Origin: Paludibacteraceae bacterium
GTDB lineage: Bacteria; Bacteroidota; Bacteroidia; Bacteroidales; Paludibacteraceae
NCBI GenBank assembly: GCA_024401435.1
Contig: JAKSLB010000016.1
Span: 1-64,000, forward strand
Direction: 5' to 3'
Length of the DNA stretch: 64,000 bases
Both the position numbers and the translations under genes were made by a program. Below are positions 1 to 8,443 of this stretch, in pieces (the stretch's first letter is position 1; the number at the start of each line of letters is the position of its first letter). The notes under the pieces were generated by a model. The model saw only the letters and a program-made list of their open reading frames with translations, was not told the DNA's origin and did no database searches.

Positions 1-93
1 GGCGAATTTATAGATCCAATGATTCCCCTGCAATGTGCTTTCGTCGAACGCTTACGGAAAAAATTTGTGAATCTTAATGGTATGCACCTGTAA
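1..93 (+). CDS. possible C-terminal end of a gene cut by the window edge
   Basis: An open frame runs from the first base to a TAA at 91-93 and encodes 30 residues ending RLRKKFVNLNGMHL. There is no recognisable motif and it is too short to assign. Its end overlaps the 3' end of the small ORF on the other strand, so at most one of the two is likely to be real. It is listed only because the window edge could hide a longer gene. Confidence 0.15.
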   Translation, partial: GEFIDPMIPLQCAFVERLRKKFVNLNGMHL

Positions 94-295
94 GTAATAA
101 TTGAACCATTTTGGAATTGAAACGAAGATAAACAAGTCCTTCGACCCGTTCTCCTTCGGTAGCTCCGTTTATATTATAACGAACCGAGGTGCCATCGGAG
201 AATTCTAATACGATTATTTCCTCATGAAACCCACATTTTTGATAGAATCCAATGAATAGTCCGAGAAACAGCAACGAGGTATAAAAAACAGCCAA
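74..295 (-). CDS. small hypothetical protein, 73 aa
   Basis: I do not recognise this protein. The first 19 residues are hydrophobic (MAVFYTSLLFLGLFIGFYQ), consistent with a signal or membrane anchor. The rest (VLEFSDGTSVRYNI..) reads like a short beta-rich domain. A TAATTTTG -7-like box lies at 396-403 on the same strand, about 100 bases upstream of the ATG. Base composition around 120-360 is somewhat higher in GC than most of the window. It could be a real small exported protein or a chance ORF. Confidence 0.3.
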   Translation of the reverse strand: MAVFYTSLLFLGLFIGFYQKCGFHEEIIVLEFSDGTSVRYNINGATEGERVEGLVYLRFNSKMVQLLLTGAYH

Positions 296-794
296 AAGCA
301 GGCGGCTCCGGGCTCAAGCTTGCGAAGGTTGCTAATGACTGTTTACACAACAGGGAGGCTGAAGGTCTGCCTACACACTTGTTGCTTTTAAAAGTTCAAA
401 ATTACAAAAATTAAAAATATTTCACAACTACGGGGGAACAGCAGTTCCCTAACCGTAGTGCTGTTTTTATAAGCTCAAAATTACAAAATTGAAAGCAAAT
501 TCTGTCATTTGCAATTAGCCAAACAAACAGAATATGTGCCAAAAAAGAAAATATTGTACTTGTTTTTCTATCATGAGTTTATATGAGAAAATTTTTTTTT
601 CACCTCATTATGACTTTAGGGAAAATTAAATATAATATCTTGAAAATGTGATATTTGTTATATTGTCAGTTGTCAAATATTCCTTTACAACTGAGATTCC
701 TCTATCCCACCTCGTTCATTTTTTCCGTTAGATTCTTTTTATTTGCCAAAAATATCCTTATTGAATTAAAATGAAGTTATTCTCCCCTTTTAAC
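296..794. other. intergenic region with duplicated promoter-like boxes
   Basis: No gene is visible. Two near-identical stretches (TCAAAATTACAAA at about 392 and 472) each contain a minus-strand TAATTTTG box. Between them is a hairpin at 427-459 whose arms are ACTACGG/CCGTAGT, with an inner GGGAAC/GTTCCC stem. The remainder is AT-rich spacer. Confidence 0.45.
427..467 (+). terminator. hairpin with trailing T-run
   Basis: The outer stem ACTACGG/CCGTAGT encloses GGGAAC-AGCA-GTTCCC and is followed by GCTGTTTTT. It has the form of an intrinsic terminator on the plus strand, but no plus-strand gene ends just before it. It could equally be a structured small RNA or a relic. Confidence 0.4.
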
Positions 795-878
795 TTACAT
801 CGGCGTTCCGACTTCAATCAGATTACCATCTAGATCATAAAAACGTACTACTCGCTGACCCCAACTGTACGTCATTAG
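795..878 (-). pseudogene. C-terminal remnant of a glyoxalase/VOC-family protein
   Basis: The minus strand from 795 reads MTYSWGQRVVRFYDLDGN followed by LIEVGTPM and a stop. The pattern WGQRVxRFYDxDGNxIEVG is the last beta-strand block of bleomycin-resistance/glyoxalase (VOC) proteins, including the conserved metal-ligand Glu. Upstream in the same frame there is a TGA after about 10 more codons, and no VOC N-terminus is visible in any frame. The rest of the gene has therefore been deleted or has decayed. Confidence 0.55.
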
Positions 879-1004
879 TCTATTTTTTTTAACTTCTTTT
901 TTTCACATTCTATTCTTGCTCTGTGTCGGATGCAAACTCAAAATCACTAGAAGGTAATATGAAATCAACGATGAATCCGCTTGAATTTATCGTCCTTCCT
1001 CTTT

Positions 1005-1547
1005 TTATTTGTACTGAGCCCGCTCGCCTCCAATCAACTTGGGTCTGCAATAAGCGGCTACGACATGCGCATTCCCAATATTCTTCTGTATGGGATGAAC
1101 AGGCACTGCTACATCTTTTAGATGCATCCCGATGAGTGTGTCGCCTATATCGATGCCCGCTGATGCTTTTATATGCTCTACTACAATTGGATGCTCAAAA
1201 TTGTGATATGCTGCAGTGGCAAACGATCCTCCTCCGTGTAACCATGGTACAACACATACAGGTTCGTATCCATACTTCTCCGCACATGCTTCTTCTATCA
1301 CCAATGCTCGATTTAGATGTTCACAACATTGACAGGCTAAAAAAAGTCCCTTTTCATCCAAAATTCTTTTGGCTGTATCAAAAATAACGGCCCCTATCTC
1401 TTCACTGGAGTTCTTGCCTATTACTCCTCCTGCTACTTCACTTGATGAACACCCGATTACAAAAATAGAACCTTCCTTTATCGGATGATCGTTTAACAAT
1501 GTGTTGATAATCAATCCTGTCTGTTGAGAAATCTCTTCTAAATCCAT
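1005..1547 (-). CDS. TIGR01440/DUF436 (YwlG/UPF0340) family protein
   Basis: This 180-residue protein matches the YwlG/UPF0340 (DUF436) family over its whole length. Conserved blocks include VIGCSSSEV near the N-terminus, FLACQCCEHLNRALV in the middle, and GTSxA-like glycine and histidine segments such as GIDIGDTLIGMHL. The family's molecular function is not established. I take the start as the ATG at 1547 (MDLEEISQQ) because a TAAATTTG -7 box at 1572-1579 lies inside the longer reading frame that begins at 1598, and because family members start at this point. It stands alone, facing the VOC remnant downstream. Confidence 0.85.
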   Translation of the reverse strand: MDLEEISQQTGLIINTLLNDHPIKEGSIFVIGCSSSEVAGGVIGKNSSEEIGAVIFDTAKRILDEKGLFLACQCCEHLNRALVIEEACAEKYGYEPVCVVPWLHGGGSFATAAYHNFEHPIVVEHIKASAGIDIGDTLIGMHLKDVAVPVHPIQKNIGNAHVVAAYCRPKLIGGERAQYK

Positions 1548-1571
1548 CTTATTTACATTTTTAAATTGTTG

Positions 1572-1579
1572 CAAATTTA
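1572..1579 (-). promoter_or_regulatory. -7 box for the YwlG-family gene
   Basis: TAAATTTG on the minus strand ends 25 bases before the ATG at 1547. This implies a very short leader and rules out the upstream start at 1598. Confidence 0.6.
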
Positions 1580-1759
1580 CACCAATTTTTTGTTGCATCG
1601 CCTTCGTTCTGTTACTTATTATTTGTTCTTCTCATTATTTCATTTGAATTGTGAAAAAAAATAAAAAAAATAAAAAAAATTTTTATGCTAAAAAATGCCC
1701 TTTTATGGTATGTTTTGGCATTGTCGAAAATTAAACGTATTATAAATTAGTGATTTATG

Positions 1760-1790
1760 TTGTATAGAATAAAAATAATTGTTACATTTG
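1760..1790 (+). promoter_or_regulatory. promoter of candidate small RNA 1
   Basis: TTG at 1760-1762 and TACATTTG at 1783-1790 are separated by 20 bases, the usual -33/-7 spacing in Bacteroidota. The TATGTTGTATA sequence around the -33 box recurs at 57584, in front of candidate small RNA 2. Confidence 0.6.
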
Positions 1791-1796
1791 CATGCA

Positions 1797-1884
1797 AAGA
1801 AAAACAAATCAAGCATATTAGTTTGATGAAACATTAAAAGCTTAGGCTCCAGACGTCCGAGAGGATAACTGGAGTCTTTTTTTT
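1797..1884 (+). ncRNA. candidate small RNA 1 with intrinsic terminator
   Basis: A promoter at 1760-1790 is followed by about 50 bases without a plausible ORF. Then comes a stem GGCTCCAG/CTGGAGTC (1845-1852 with 1869-1876) that encloses GTCC-GAGA-GGAT and is followed by eight Ts. The unit is about 88 nt. It lies between the divergent YwlG-family gene and the sulfatase at 2036; it could instead be an attenuated leader of that gene, but it ends about 150 bases before its ATG. Candidate 2 (57625-57692) shares the promoter layout and a GAGA-loop hairpin. Confidence 0.45.
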
Positions 1885-2035
1885 ATGTGCGAAAGCATTT
1901 CACCCTATTGTAAATCCTAAAGTTGTTTTTTTATAGATTAGCGGATTATTTGTAATTTTACATTCGTTTTAGGAACTTCTATAAACAATCTATTATAGAG
2001 TTTATACATAATCAATAATCATTTATTCGAGGAAC

Positions 2036-4006
2036 ATGATTCCTTTATTAAGAATTCAAATGAACAGATTTAAATGGATATTAAAAGGAGAAATTCTTTC
2101 ATTGTTATGGAATCTCCTATTGGCAATGATTGCATACATGGTGTGTAGGTTTATCTATTGGGCTGAAAATTATTCTAGTTTTGCTAATATTTCGTTTGAC
2201 CAATGGAAACAGATACTGACTGGTGGTTTGAAGTTTGATCTTTCTGCTGTTCTTTATACCAATATCATTTTGATTGTTTTGTTCGCTATTCCTTGTCACT
2301 TGAAAGAGAAAATGTCACCCAAGATTGGTAAGCTCATTTTCCTTCTATTCAATGGTCTTGGAATCGTGATGAATTTGATGGATGCGGTCTATTTTAATTT
2401 TACAGGTCGTAGAACAACAGCCTCTGTTTTTCAAGAGTTTTCTGGTGAAGATAATTTAGTTTCTATCTTTTTAACGGAAATTTTTCGCCATTGGTACTTT
2501 GTTTTGGCAGCCGTGGTCATGATTTATGGGTTGGCGAAACTTTATCGTGCACCTCAATATGATAAAGAAAGGTCGGTTCGTTTGTTGTATTACTACCCTA
2601 TTCGAACTGTTTTATTCGCATTGATTTTCTTTTTTACTATCAATGGTATGCGTGGCGGTTTTGGTGCGGCTGTACGTCCTATTACGATTAGTAATGCTAA
2701 TCAGTACGTGTCTAAACCTTCAGAAGCCGCTTTGGTATTGAATACCCCCTTCTCAGTGATCCGTACTTTAGGTAAAAAAGCCTTTGTTACACCATCTTAT
2801 TTCACACAGGAGGAGTTGGAACAGATTTATAGTCCAATCCATCAACCCGTAGATTCCGTCGCCTTTCAACCTAAGAATGTAGTAGTGCTGATTGTGGAGA
2901 GTTTTGGTAAAGAATATGTTGGTTCTCTTAATAAATCATTAGAGCCTGGATATGTTGGTTATACTCCTTTTGTGGATTCTTTGATTAGCAAGAGTCTCAC
3001 CTATCGCTATTCCTATAGTAACGGACGAAAGAGCATTGATGGTATGCCATCCGTCTTATCCAGTATACCGATGTTTGTGGAACCATTCTTCTTGACTCCT
3101 GCATCTATGAACACGATAAGTGGTATAGCGGGAGAATTGTCGAAAAAAGGATATTACACAGCCTTTTTCCATGGTGCACAGAATGGATCGATGGGATTTC
3201 AAGCATTTGCTAAATCCTCTGGTTTTCAAGATTATTATGGTCGAACAGAGTATGATGAAGATGATCGATTTGAGGGTGACAAGGATTTTGATGGAACATG
3301 GGCGATTTGGGATGAACCCTTCTTGCAGTATTACGCACAGAAGATGTCAGAGTTTCAGCAACCGTTTATGACGGCGGTATTTACAGCCTCTTCACATCAT
3401 CCGTTTGTTATTCCAGAACAGTATAAAGATACCTTCCCAGAAGGACCGTTGGTGATTCATAAGTGCATTCGTTACACAGACCATTCATTACGTAAGTTTT
3501 TCGAATTTGTTTCCACGCAACCGTGGTATGAGAATACGCTTTTTGTGTTGACAGCTGATCATTCGAATCTGACAGATCATGCGTTTTACCAAACAGATTT
3601 AGGCCGTTTCAGTGTACCTATTATCTTTTTTGATCCATCTGGACAGACGATTACGGGAGTTCGAGAAGAGATAGCACAGCAGATAGATATTATGCCAACG
3701 CTATTAGGTATGATGCATTATGATGAGCCGTATGTTGCGTTTGGTTGTGATTTGTTGCATACACCATCAGATAGTCTCTATGCAGTAAATTACAATAGTG
3801 GGATTTATCAATATGTGAAGAATGATTATTTGTTACAATTCGATGGAGATAAGAGCATTGGTTTTTATGCTCTTTCCGACTCTCTGTTGCAACATAATAT
3901 GTTGAATGAGCAATCTGTCCAGAACGATATGGAACGAGATTTGAAAGCGATTATACAGCAATATATGTCACGTATGAATCAGGATATGATGACGGTGACA
4001 AAATAG
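2036..4006 (+). CDS. LTA synthase-like membrane sulfatase / phosphoglycerol transferase family
   Basis: This 656-residue protein has about five membrane segments in the first ~200 residues, followed by an alkaline-phosphatase-fold sulfatase domain from about residue 275. Visible active-site features are the first metal-binding segment VVVLIVESFGKEYVG (Glu near 286), the nucleophile region NGRKSIDGMPSVLSSIP near 330, and TADHSN near 505 for the second metal site. The family includes lipoteichoic acid synthases and phosphoglycerol or phosphoethanolamine transferases. In a Gram-negative Bacteroidota it more likely modifies an outer-surface glycan or lipid than makes LTA. It is monocistronic, with a shared terminator region downstream. 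Confidence 0.85.
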   Translation: MIPLLRIQMNRFKWILKGEILSLLWNLLLAMIAYMVCRFIYWAENYSSFANISFDQWKQILTGGLKFDLSAVLYTNIILIVLFAIPCHLKEKMSPKIGKLIFLLFNGLGIVMNLMDAVYFNFTGRRTTASVFQEFSGEDNLVSIFLTEIFRHWYFVLAAVVMIYGLAKLYRAPQYDKERSVRLLYYYPIRTVLFALIFFFTINGMRGGFGAAVRPITISNANQYVSKPSEAALVLNTPFSVIRTLGKKAFVTPSYFTQEELEQIYSPIHQPVDSVAFQPKNVVVLIVESFGKEYVGSLNKSLEPGYVGYTPFVDSLISKSLTYRYSYSNGRKSIDGMPSVLSSIPMFVEPFFLTPASMNTISGIAGELSKKGYYTAFFHGAQNGSMGFQAFAKSSGFQDYYGRTEYDEDDRFEGDKDFDGTWAIWDEPFLQYYAQKMSEFQQPFMTAVFTASSHHPFVIPEQYKDTFPEGPLVIHKCIRYTDHSLRKFFEFVSTQPWYENTLFVLTADHSNLTDHAFYQTDLGRFSVPIIFFDPSGQTITGVREEIAQQIDIMPTLLGMMHYDEPYVAFGCDLLHTPSDSLYAVNYNSGIYQYVKNDYLLQFDGDKSIGFYALSDSLLQHNMLNEQSVQNDMERDLKAIIQQYMSRMNQDMMTVTK

Positions 4007-4083
4007 TAAGAATACACGTGGAAACTTTATGCAGGGACGAATAACATTTGTTCAAATGGGGTGATTTTCATTTGTTTAATAGA

Positions 4084-4119
4084 TAAAAAAAGGTGCGCCA
4101 AAGAAATTAGCGCACCTTC
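4084..4119 (-). terminator. terminator of the esterase gene
   Basis: Arms AAGGTGCGC (4090-4098) and GCGCACCTT (4110-4118) pair. On the minus strand the hairpin is followed by a run of seven Ts. It sits between two convergent genes and probably serves the minus-strand esterase. Confidence 0.75.
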
Positions 4120-4156
4120 GTGGTAGATTTGTGTTATGTAAAATATTGAGACGTGT

Positions 4157-5371
4157 TTACTTAATGAACTTGAAGTAAGATCCTTTGTCTGATTTTAAGA
4201 TATAAAGACCAGAATTTAATGATGAAATATCAAGACCTTCTTCTGTGATTTCACCGATGAATAAGATTTTACCAGATACGTCAGAAAGATAGAATGTTGC
4301 GTTATCACCATTTCCGTCGCAAATATACACTTTATTATTATCAATGCACAATTTATTTGCATTGTTTTGAATTAAAGCTAATGCAGTTGCAGCGGCAGCC
4401 TTTTTCTCTCTTTGCTTGTTGAAGAAGGTAATCATTTCATCAGTCAAACTTCCTTCAACACCATGTTGACCACCATGAGGATGGTATTCACATTCAACGC
4501 CTGCTTTTTTTAGATTGTTATAGAATTTTTCACCTTCACATTGAGGAACAATATTGTCGGCAGAACCGTGAGCTATCATTGTAGGAGCATCGGTTGCATC
4601 GATAAAGGTGTTAGCTCCAAGAAGAGCGTGCTTATCAGGACATTGTTGGTCGTTACAACCGCCTACCATATCATTTTCTGGTGCCATTGGAATAGGGTTA
4701 CCACAACCTTTGTCTCGGCAGTCGACAGGACCTGACCAGTCGCATACAGCATCTACCCAACTGCTCTCGTTGGTATATTTGCCAAGAGTTCCTTCGATAT
4801 CCATTGTAGCAGAACCTACGGTATACTCTTTTTCAACATTACGAGTTACTCCCATTAATGAAGCAAGGTGACCACCAGAAGAGAATCCTGAGATGGCAAT
4901 GAAAGAGGTATCGATACCTAATTCTTCTGCATTACCGCGTAAGTAACGAACTACAGCTTTGATATCATTGATTTGTGCTGGATAAAGAGCGTCTTGATAA
5001 GTTCTGTGGTTTGGACAAACTAAGATATAGCCAGCTTGCAATGCGGCTATACCAACTGTACCTAAATCTGCAGATCCTTTAGAGTTGTTGCTTCCCCATG
5101 CACTACCATATATATGGATAATAACATTGTGTTTCTCGTTATTGTCTTTAGGAAAGTATACATCCATTTTGTGACCGATATGCCCATCGCCCACGTAATC
5201 AATATCTTTTTTAGAGGTATAATCACCGATATTACCGGAGTTTTGACTTCCATCACCACCGAAGTTGAAGCCTCCGCCGCCTCCGCCGCCAAAGTCCCAA
5301 CCACCGCCGCCCCATTGAGCGAACACATTCAAACTTAATAAGCTAAGAGCTAATAAGAAAATCTTTTTCAT
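4157..5371 (-). CDS. secreted alpha/beta-hydrolase (esterase) with T9SS sorting domain
   Basis: This 404-residue exported enzyme has a signal peptide at 1-19 and a very glycine-rich linker at about 20-50. The alpha/beta-hydrolase domain of the BD-FAE/carbohydrate esterase type follows. The catalytic serine is in GFSSGG (162-167), the oxyanion region is HIYGSAWG (~86-93), the acid is in HGSADNIVP (~268) and the histidine is in GGQHG. The C-terminal ~60 residues (ATFYLSDVSGKIL.. LNSGLYILKSDKG..) form a T9SS sorting domain. Next to two GH43 enzymes it probably removes acetyl or feruloyl groups from xylan; the substrate is inferred from context only. Confidence 0.85.
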   Translation of the reverse strand: MKKIFLLALSLLSLNVFAQWGGGGWDFGGGGGGGFNFGGDGSQNSGNIGDYTSKKDIDYVGDGHIGHKMDVYFPKDNNEKHNVIIHIYGSAWGSNNSKGSADLGTVGIAALQAGYILVCPNHRTYQDALYPAQINDIKAVVRYLRGNAEELGIDTSFIAISGFSSGGHLASLMGVTRNVEKEYTVGSATMDIEGTLGKYTNESSWVDAVCDWSGPVDCRDKGCGNPIPMAPENDMVGGCNDQQCPDKHALLGANTFIDATDAPTMIAHGSADNIVPQCEGEKFYNNLKKAGVECEYHPHGGQHGVEGSLTDEMITFFNKQREKKAAAATALALIQNNANKLCIDNNKVYICDGNGDNATFYLSDVSGKILFIGEITEEGLDISSLNSGLYILKSDKGSYFKFIK

Positions 5372-5393
5372 GATATAAAAAATTTAAAAATTA

Positions 5394-5520
5394 AAATAAT
5401 GGTTCATTAAAAATCTTGTCGAGATTAATAAATAATCTTACATTCGAAATTTTTTGTTTTTCAATAATAAATGGTTCTTAAAAAATAAATTTCAAATAAT
5501 GGTTCATCTTTAATCTTGTC
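5394..5520. repeat. pair of 27-bp direct repeats exactly 100 bp apart
   Basis: AAATAATGGTTCAT followed by four variable bases and AATCTTGTC occurs at 5394-5420 and again at 5494-5520 (23 of 27 identical). A weaker half copy (AATGGTTCTTAAAA) lies between them. The pair sits just upstream of the esterase ATG, in its promoter or leader, and may be a double operator. Confidence 0.5.
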
Positions 5521-5677
5521 TTCTTTTCTCTCACAAATCAATCGCAGCATATCAATCACTCGATATCAGTCGCACTCAATCAAAAAAGCGGTGCTAAATT
5601 AGATTTAAACAAAAATTCTGTTTGGTGCTTTTGTTGCAATCTAATGGAATTTTCGTTCAAAATACATAAAAATAAAA
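5521..5677. other. AT-rich spacer upstream of the esterase
   Basis: Together with 5372-5520 this makes a 371-bp gap. No ORF is visible and no clear TAnnTTTG box was found close to the esterase start, so its promoter was not located. The short runs AATCAATCGCAGCATATCA and ATATCAGTCGCACTCAATC are mutually similar but weak. Confidence 0.4.
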
Positions 5678-5706
5678 CATCTCGTACTATTTCTAATACG
5701 AGATGC
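5672..5706 (-). terminator. terminator of the CBM6-GH43 gene
   Basis: CATCTCGTA (5678-5686) pairs with TACGAGATG (5697-5705). On the minus strand the hairpin is followed by TTTTATTTTT. Confidence 0.7.
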
Positions 5707-5742
5707 AAATATATAAAATTTTCGATGGAAACGGAATTATTG

Positions 5743-8346
5743 CTATTTTATGATAACTTTTTTACTAAAACAGCTCTCATTCGTGTAAATTCTCAAAATA
5801 TAAACGCCATTTAGTTCACTTTGAAGACTCATTTCATCGGAATCGGAGCTTTGTATTACTCTTCCTGCTTGATCTGTCAGTTCCATCTTATTGATATCAT
5901 CTATGCCGGAAACTTTCAGATATTCTTCGGATGGATTAGGCATTACTTGTAACTCTGCCATTCCTTTGTCTGAAACTGATGTAGGTGTTCCTTTCGGTAA
6001 AATGGTGATTTTAACACTTTCTGCTATTATGTTTTCTTCACAAGACTTATTCATGTAAATTGGGGCATTGATGTTTTTACCAATCTTGAAAAAATCAAAA
6101 TCGGCATATCCACCTGTGTTTTTTGTTCCGTAGTTGAACAGTCCATAGCGATATCCTGTGAAGTGTGTCAACTCATATTTCATACCTAATGTGTTTCCTA
6201 TTGCGGTCCATGTATTTCCGTCTAAACTGTAATAGAAATTAGCCTTGTCTGCCTGGTTCTGAAAATTCATATCAATGCGTAGATAGACTTCATCTTGTGA
6301 CAATGGCGTGCTGGCAATCTCCTTTCCATCATTCATCATAACGATGGATTTGTTGTTGCCAGACACCTTCACTCCTACCCATCCGTAAACGTCTTGTAAA
6401 GCCACTAAACCGGCACAGTCGCCATCTTTCAGTCCTTTGGTGTTGAGTAAAGTCCAACCGGAACATGTAGGGCCGAATGATCTTTGTGTTAATGTGTTTT
6501 GTGTGGCTTCCACATCCTTGTCTATTCGTCCGTTGGTGAGACGAACAACTCCGTTGGAGATAGACCAGTTCTTATTGTCTGGATTATGGTTCCATTGCCA
6601 CTCTATTTGCAGCTCATTGGTATCAAAATCATCTGATGTGACTAGACCATATCCATCTTCTTGTGATGCTGCCATAGAGAGTGAGGATGGTACTTTACCA
6701 TTGTTACCTAATACTGGCCAATCGTTACTCCATGTGACAGGCAATAAATAAGGAATACGACCTACTGCACCGTTGTCTCTGAAGAACATACCATACCAAT
6801 CGCCTTCTGGTGTGTCGAAAATACCTCCTTGTGCAACTCCGTTGTCTTGTAAAAGCACTTTTCCTTCGAATGTGCCTGTTAGGGATTTGGAACGATAGCA
6901 AAGAACGGAACGACATGAGTTGGATGGCCATGAAATGATGAATACGTAATAATAACCATTTCGTTTTATCACTTGGGAACCTTCGCTCTCTACATAAAAG
7001 TTGGAGCCTGCAATGGATGCTGGTTTGCTAATCAATGTTCTTGAATTGTTCTTGGATGACATGGCATCAGCCGATAACTCCACAATACTGATATTCCCAG
7101 AACCATAGATGACGTATACTTTTCCATCATCATCTAATAAGAGTGACGGATCATGATAGAACGGAAGTGTGGCAGTCTCCCACTCTCCGCTTGTAATGTC
7201 ATTTGTTTTGAAAATGTGGGTTTTGTTGGTAGAATAAGATGGTGTCAGTACGTACCATGTACCATCTTTATATTTTATGCTACTTGCCCAAGAACCTTTT
7301 CCATAGGCATTTTTACCATTGGTCATGTTGAGGTTGTCATTGTTTCCTAACGCATGATGTGCATAGTTGATGGTATGCCAGCGAACCAAGTCTTTTGAGG
7401 CCATTACGGGTACGCCTGGGTTCATGTGCATAGTGGTACTAACCATATAGTAAGTATCGTCAACTCTGATGGTTGAAACATCAGGCACATCAGCCCAAAT
7501 CAATGGATTGTTGATGGTGTGTTTTTGTCCGTCAAAATCGGATGCGATGAGTCCGCAACCTGTCTTGACTTGAGATAACGTGTAGTAGCCGGTTTGCCCT
7601 TCATATTCATCAGGAATGACTGTTGTGAAAGAACCGTTGCATCCTACTTTTTCTTTTAAAATAACATTAGTACCATCATCGCTAACCCAATTTAGATTGA
7701 ACAGATTCGTGTTTAGATCGTTTGTCGACCAACGAATCGTAAAGTCTGCACCTGCAGCAGCTTTGGAATCATCTGTTGGAGAGGTAAATTTATATTCTAC
7801 AGCCTCGCTTTTAGGACGGAAAGAAATCTTATCAATATTGCAGTAATCTGCTATAATTCCCAATCTTAATGTGTGTTTTCCTGCACTGATTTCAGATGTG
7901 GTGACATTGATGGATTTGTAGGTTGTCCAATCGCCAGTATTCGGTACGGTAATCGTGTTGGTGATACTTTTACCATCGACGGATAAACTAAATCCTGATC
8001 CGTCTAATCCAGAGGCTACGATGGCAGAAATAACATATTGATCAGTTGTTTTTACATCGATGTCGTATTCTAACCATTCTCCTTTGGCAGTCCAACCTAA
8101 GACGAAACCACCATTAGCGCAGGTGTCTATATCAACACCTTCGTTTGGACGATAAGCACCTCCTTGGTTTTCTTCGTCATTATCATGATAAGCGATGTCT
8201 TCTCCACCTTCATTGAAGTCTTCAACTTCAATGCAACCAGGTATGGAGACCTCAATTGCGTTTGCAGCATAACTATTCCCAGAGAACAAAAGTGTTAGGT
8301 AAAATGCTGCAAGTTTAGTGTTTAGAATTGTTCTTTTTGTGTTCAT
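5743..8346 (-). CDS. secreted CBM6-GH43 xylosidase/arabinofuranosidase with T9SS domain
   Basis: This multidomain exported glycosidase has, in order, a signal peptide, a CBM6 module (about residues 40-175 from this start; VEDFNEGG.., GGFVLGWTAKGEWLEY), a small Ig-like linker, and a GH43 five-bladed propeller. The propeller base Asp is in WADVPDVS, the second Asp is in HDPSLLLDDDG, and the acid Glu is in ESEGSQVI. A C-terminal beta-sandwich of the GH43_C2 type and a T9SS sorting domain (VMPNPSEEYLKVSG..) follow. A start at 8376 is also open, but it lies 7 bases from a strong hairpin and adds an unusually long n-region, so I prefer Met at 8346. The probable role is trimming xylan or arabinoxylan side chains outside the cell. 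Confidence 0.85.
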   Translation of the reverse strand: MNTKRTILNTKLAAFYLTLLFSGNSYAANAIEVSIPGCIEVEDFNEGGEDIAYHDNDEENQGGAYRPNEGVDIDTCANGGFVLGWTAKGEWLEYDIDVKTTDQYVISAIVASGLDGSGFSLSVDGKSITNTITVPNTGDWTTYKSINVTTSEISAGKHTLRLGIIADYCNIDKISFRPKSEAVEYKFTSPTDDSKAAAGADFTIRWSTNDLNTNLFNLNWVSDDGTNVILKEKVGCNGSFTTVIPDEYEGQTGYYTLSQVKTGCGLIASDFDGQKHTINNPLIWADVPDVSTIRVDDTYYMVSTTMHMNPGVPVMASKDLVRWHTINYAHHALGNNDNLNMTNGKNAYGKGSWASSIKYKDGTWYVLTPSYSTNKTHIFKTNDITSGEWETATLPFYHDPSLLLDDDGKVYVIYGSGNISIVELSADAMSSKNNSRTLISKPASIAGSNFYVESEGSQVIKRNGYYYVFIISWPSNSCRSVLCYRSKSLTGTFEGKVLLQDNGVAQGGIFDTPEGDWYGMFFRDNGAVGRIPYLLPVTWSNDWPVLGNNGKVPSSLSMAASQEDGYGLVTSDDFDTNELQIEWQWNHNPDNKNWSISNGVVRLTNGRIDKDVEATQNTLTQRSFGPTCSGWTLLNTKGLKDGDCAGLVALQDVYGWVGVKVSGNNKSIVMMNDGKEIASTPLSQDEVYLRIDMNFQNQADKANFYYSLDGNTWTAIGNTLGMKYELTHFTGYRYGLFNYGTKNTGGYADFDFFKIGKNINAPIYMNKSCEENIIAESVKITILPKGTPTSVSDKGMAELQVMPNPSEEYLKVSGIDDINKMELTDQAGRVIQSSDSDEMSLQSELNGVYILRIYTNESCFSKKVIIK

Positions 8347-8382
8347 GTTGTACAGTTTTAATTTTTTGGTTTTCATAGAAGA

Positions 8383-8419
8383 AGAGACTCTGCACCCAAT
8401 GGGCAGGTGTAGAGTCTCT
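8383..8419 (-). terminator. strong hairpin between the two GH43 genes
   Basis: AGAGACTCTGCACC pairs with GGTGTAGAGTCTCT around an 8-9-base loop. It lies just after the stop of the upstream GH43 gene and only a few bases before a possible start of the next. On the minus strand the trailing sequence (TCTTCTATG) is not a good T-run, so it may be an mRNA-stabilising or processing stem rather than a full terminator. Confidence 0.6.
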
Positions 8420-8443
8420 TTGTGTTTTTGTTAAAAAACTAGG

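Noticed and set aside
923-1387. Plus-strand frames at 923-1135 and 1136-1387
   Set aside because: They lie antisense to the YwlG-family gene and the VOC remnant area and resemble no protein family.
1845-1884. Simple terminator of an upstream plus-strand gene
   Set aside because: No plus-strand gene ends upstream, and a good promoter lies 60 bases before it, so a small transcript is the better reading.
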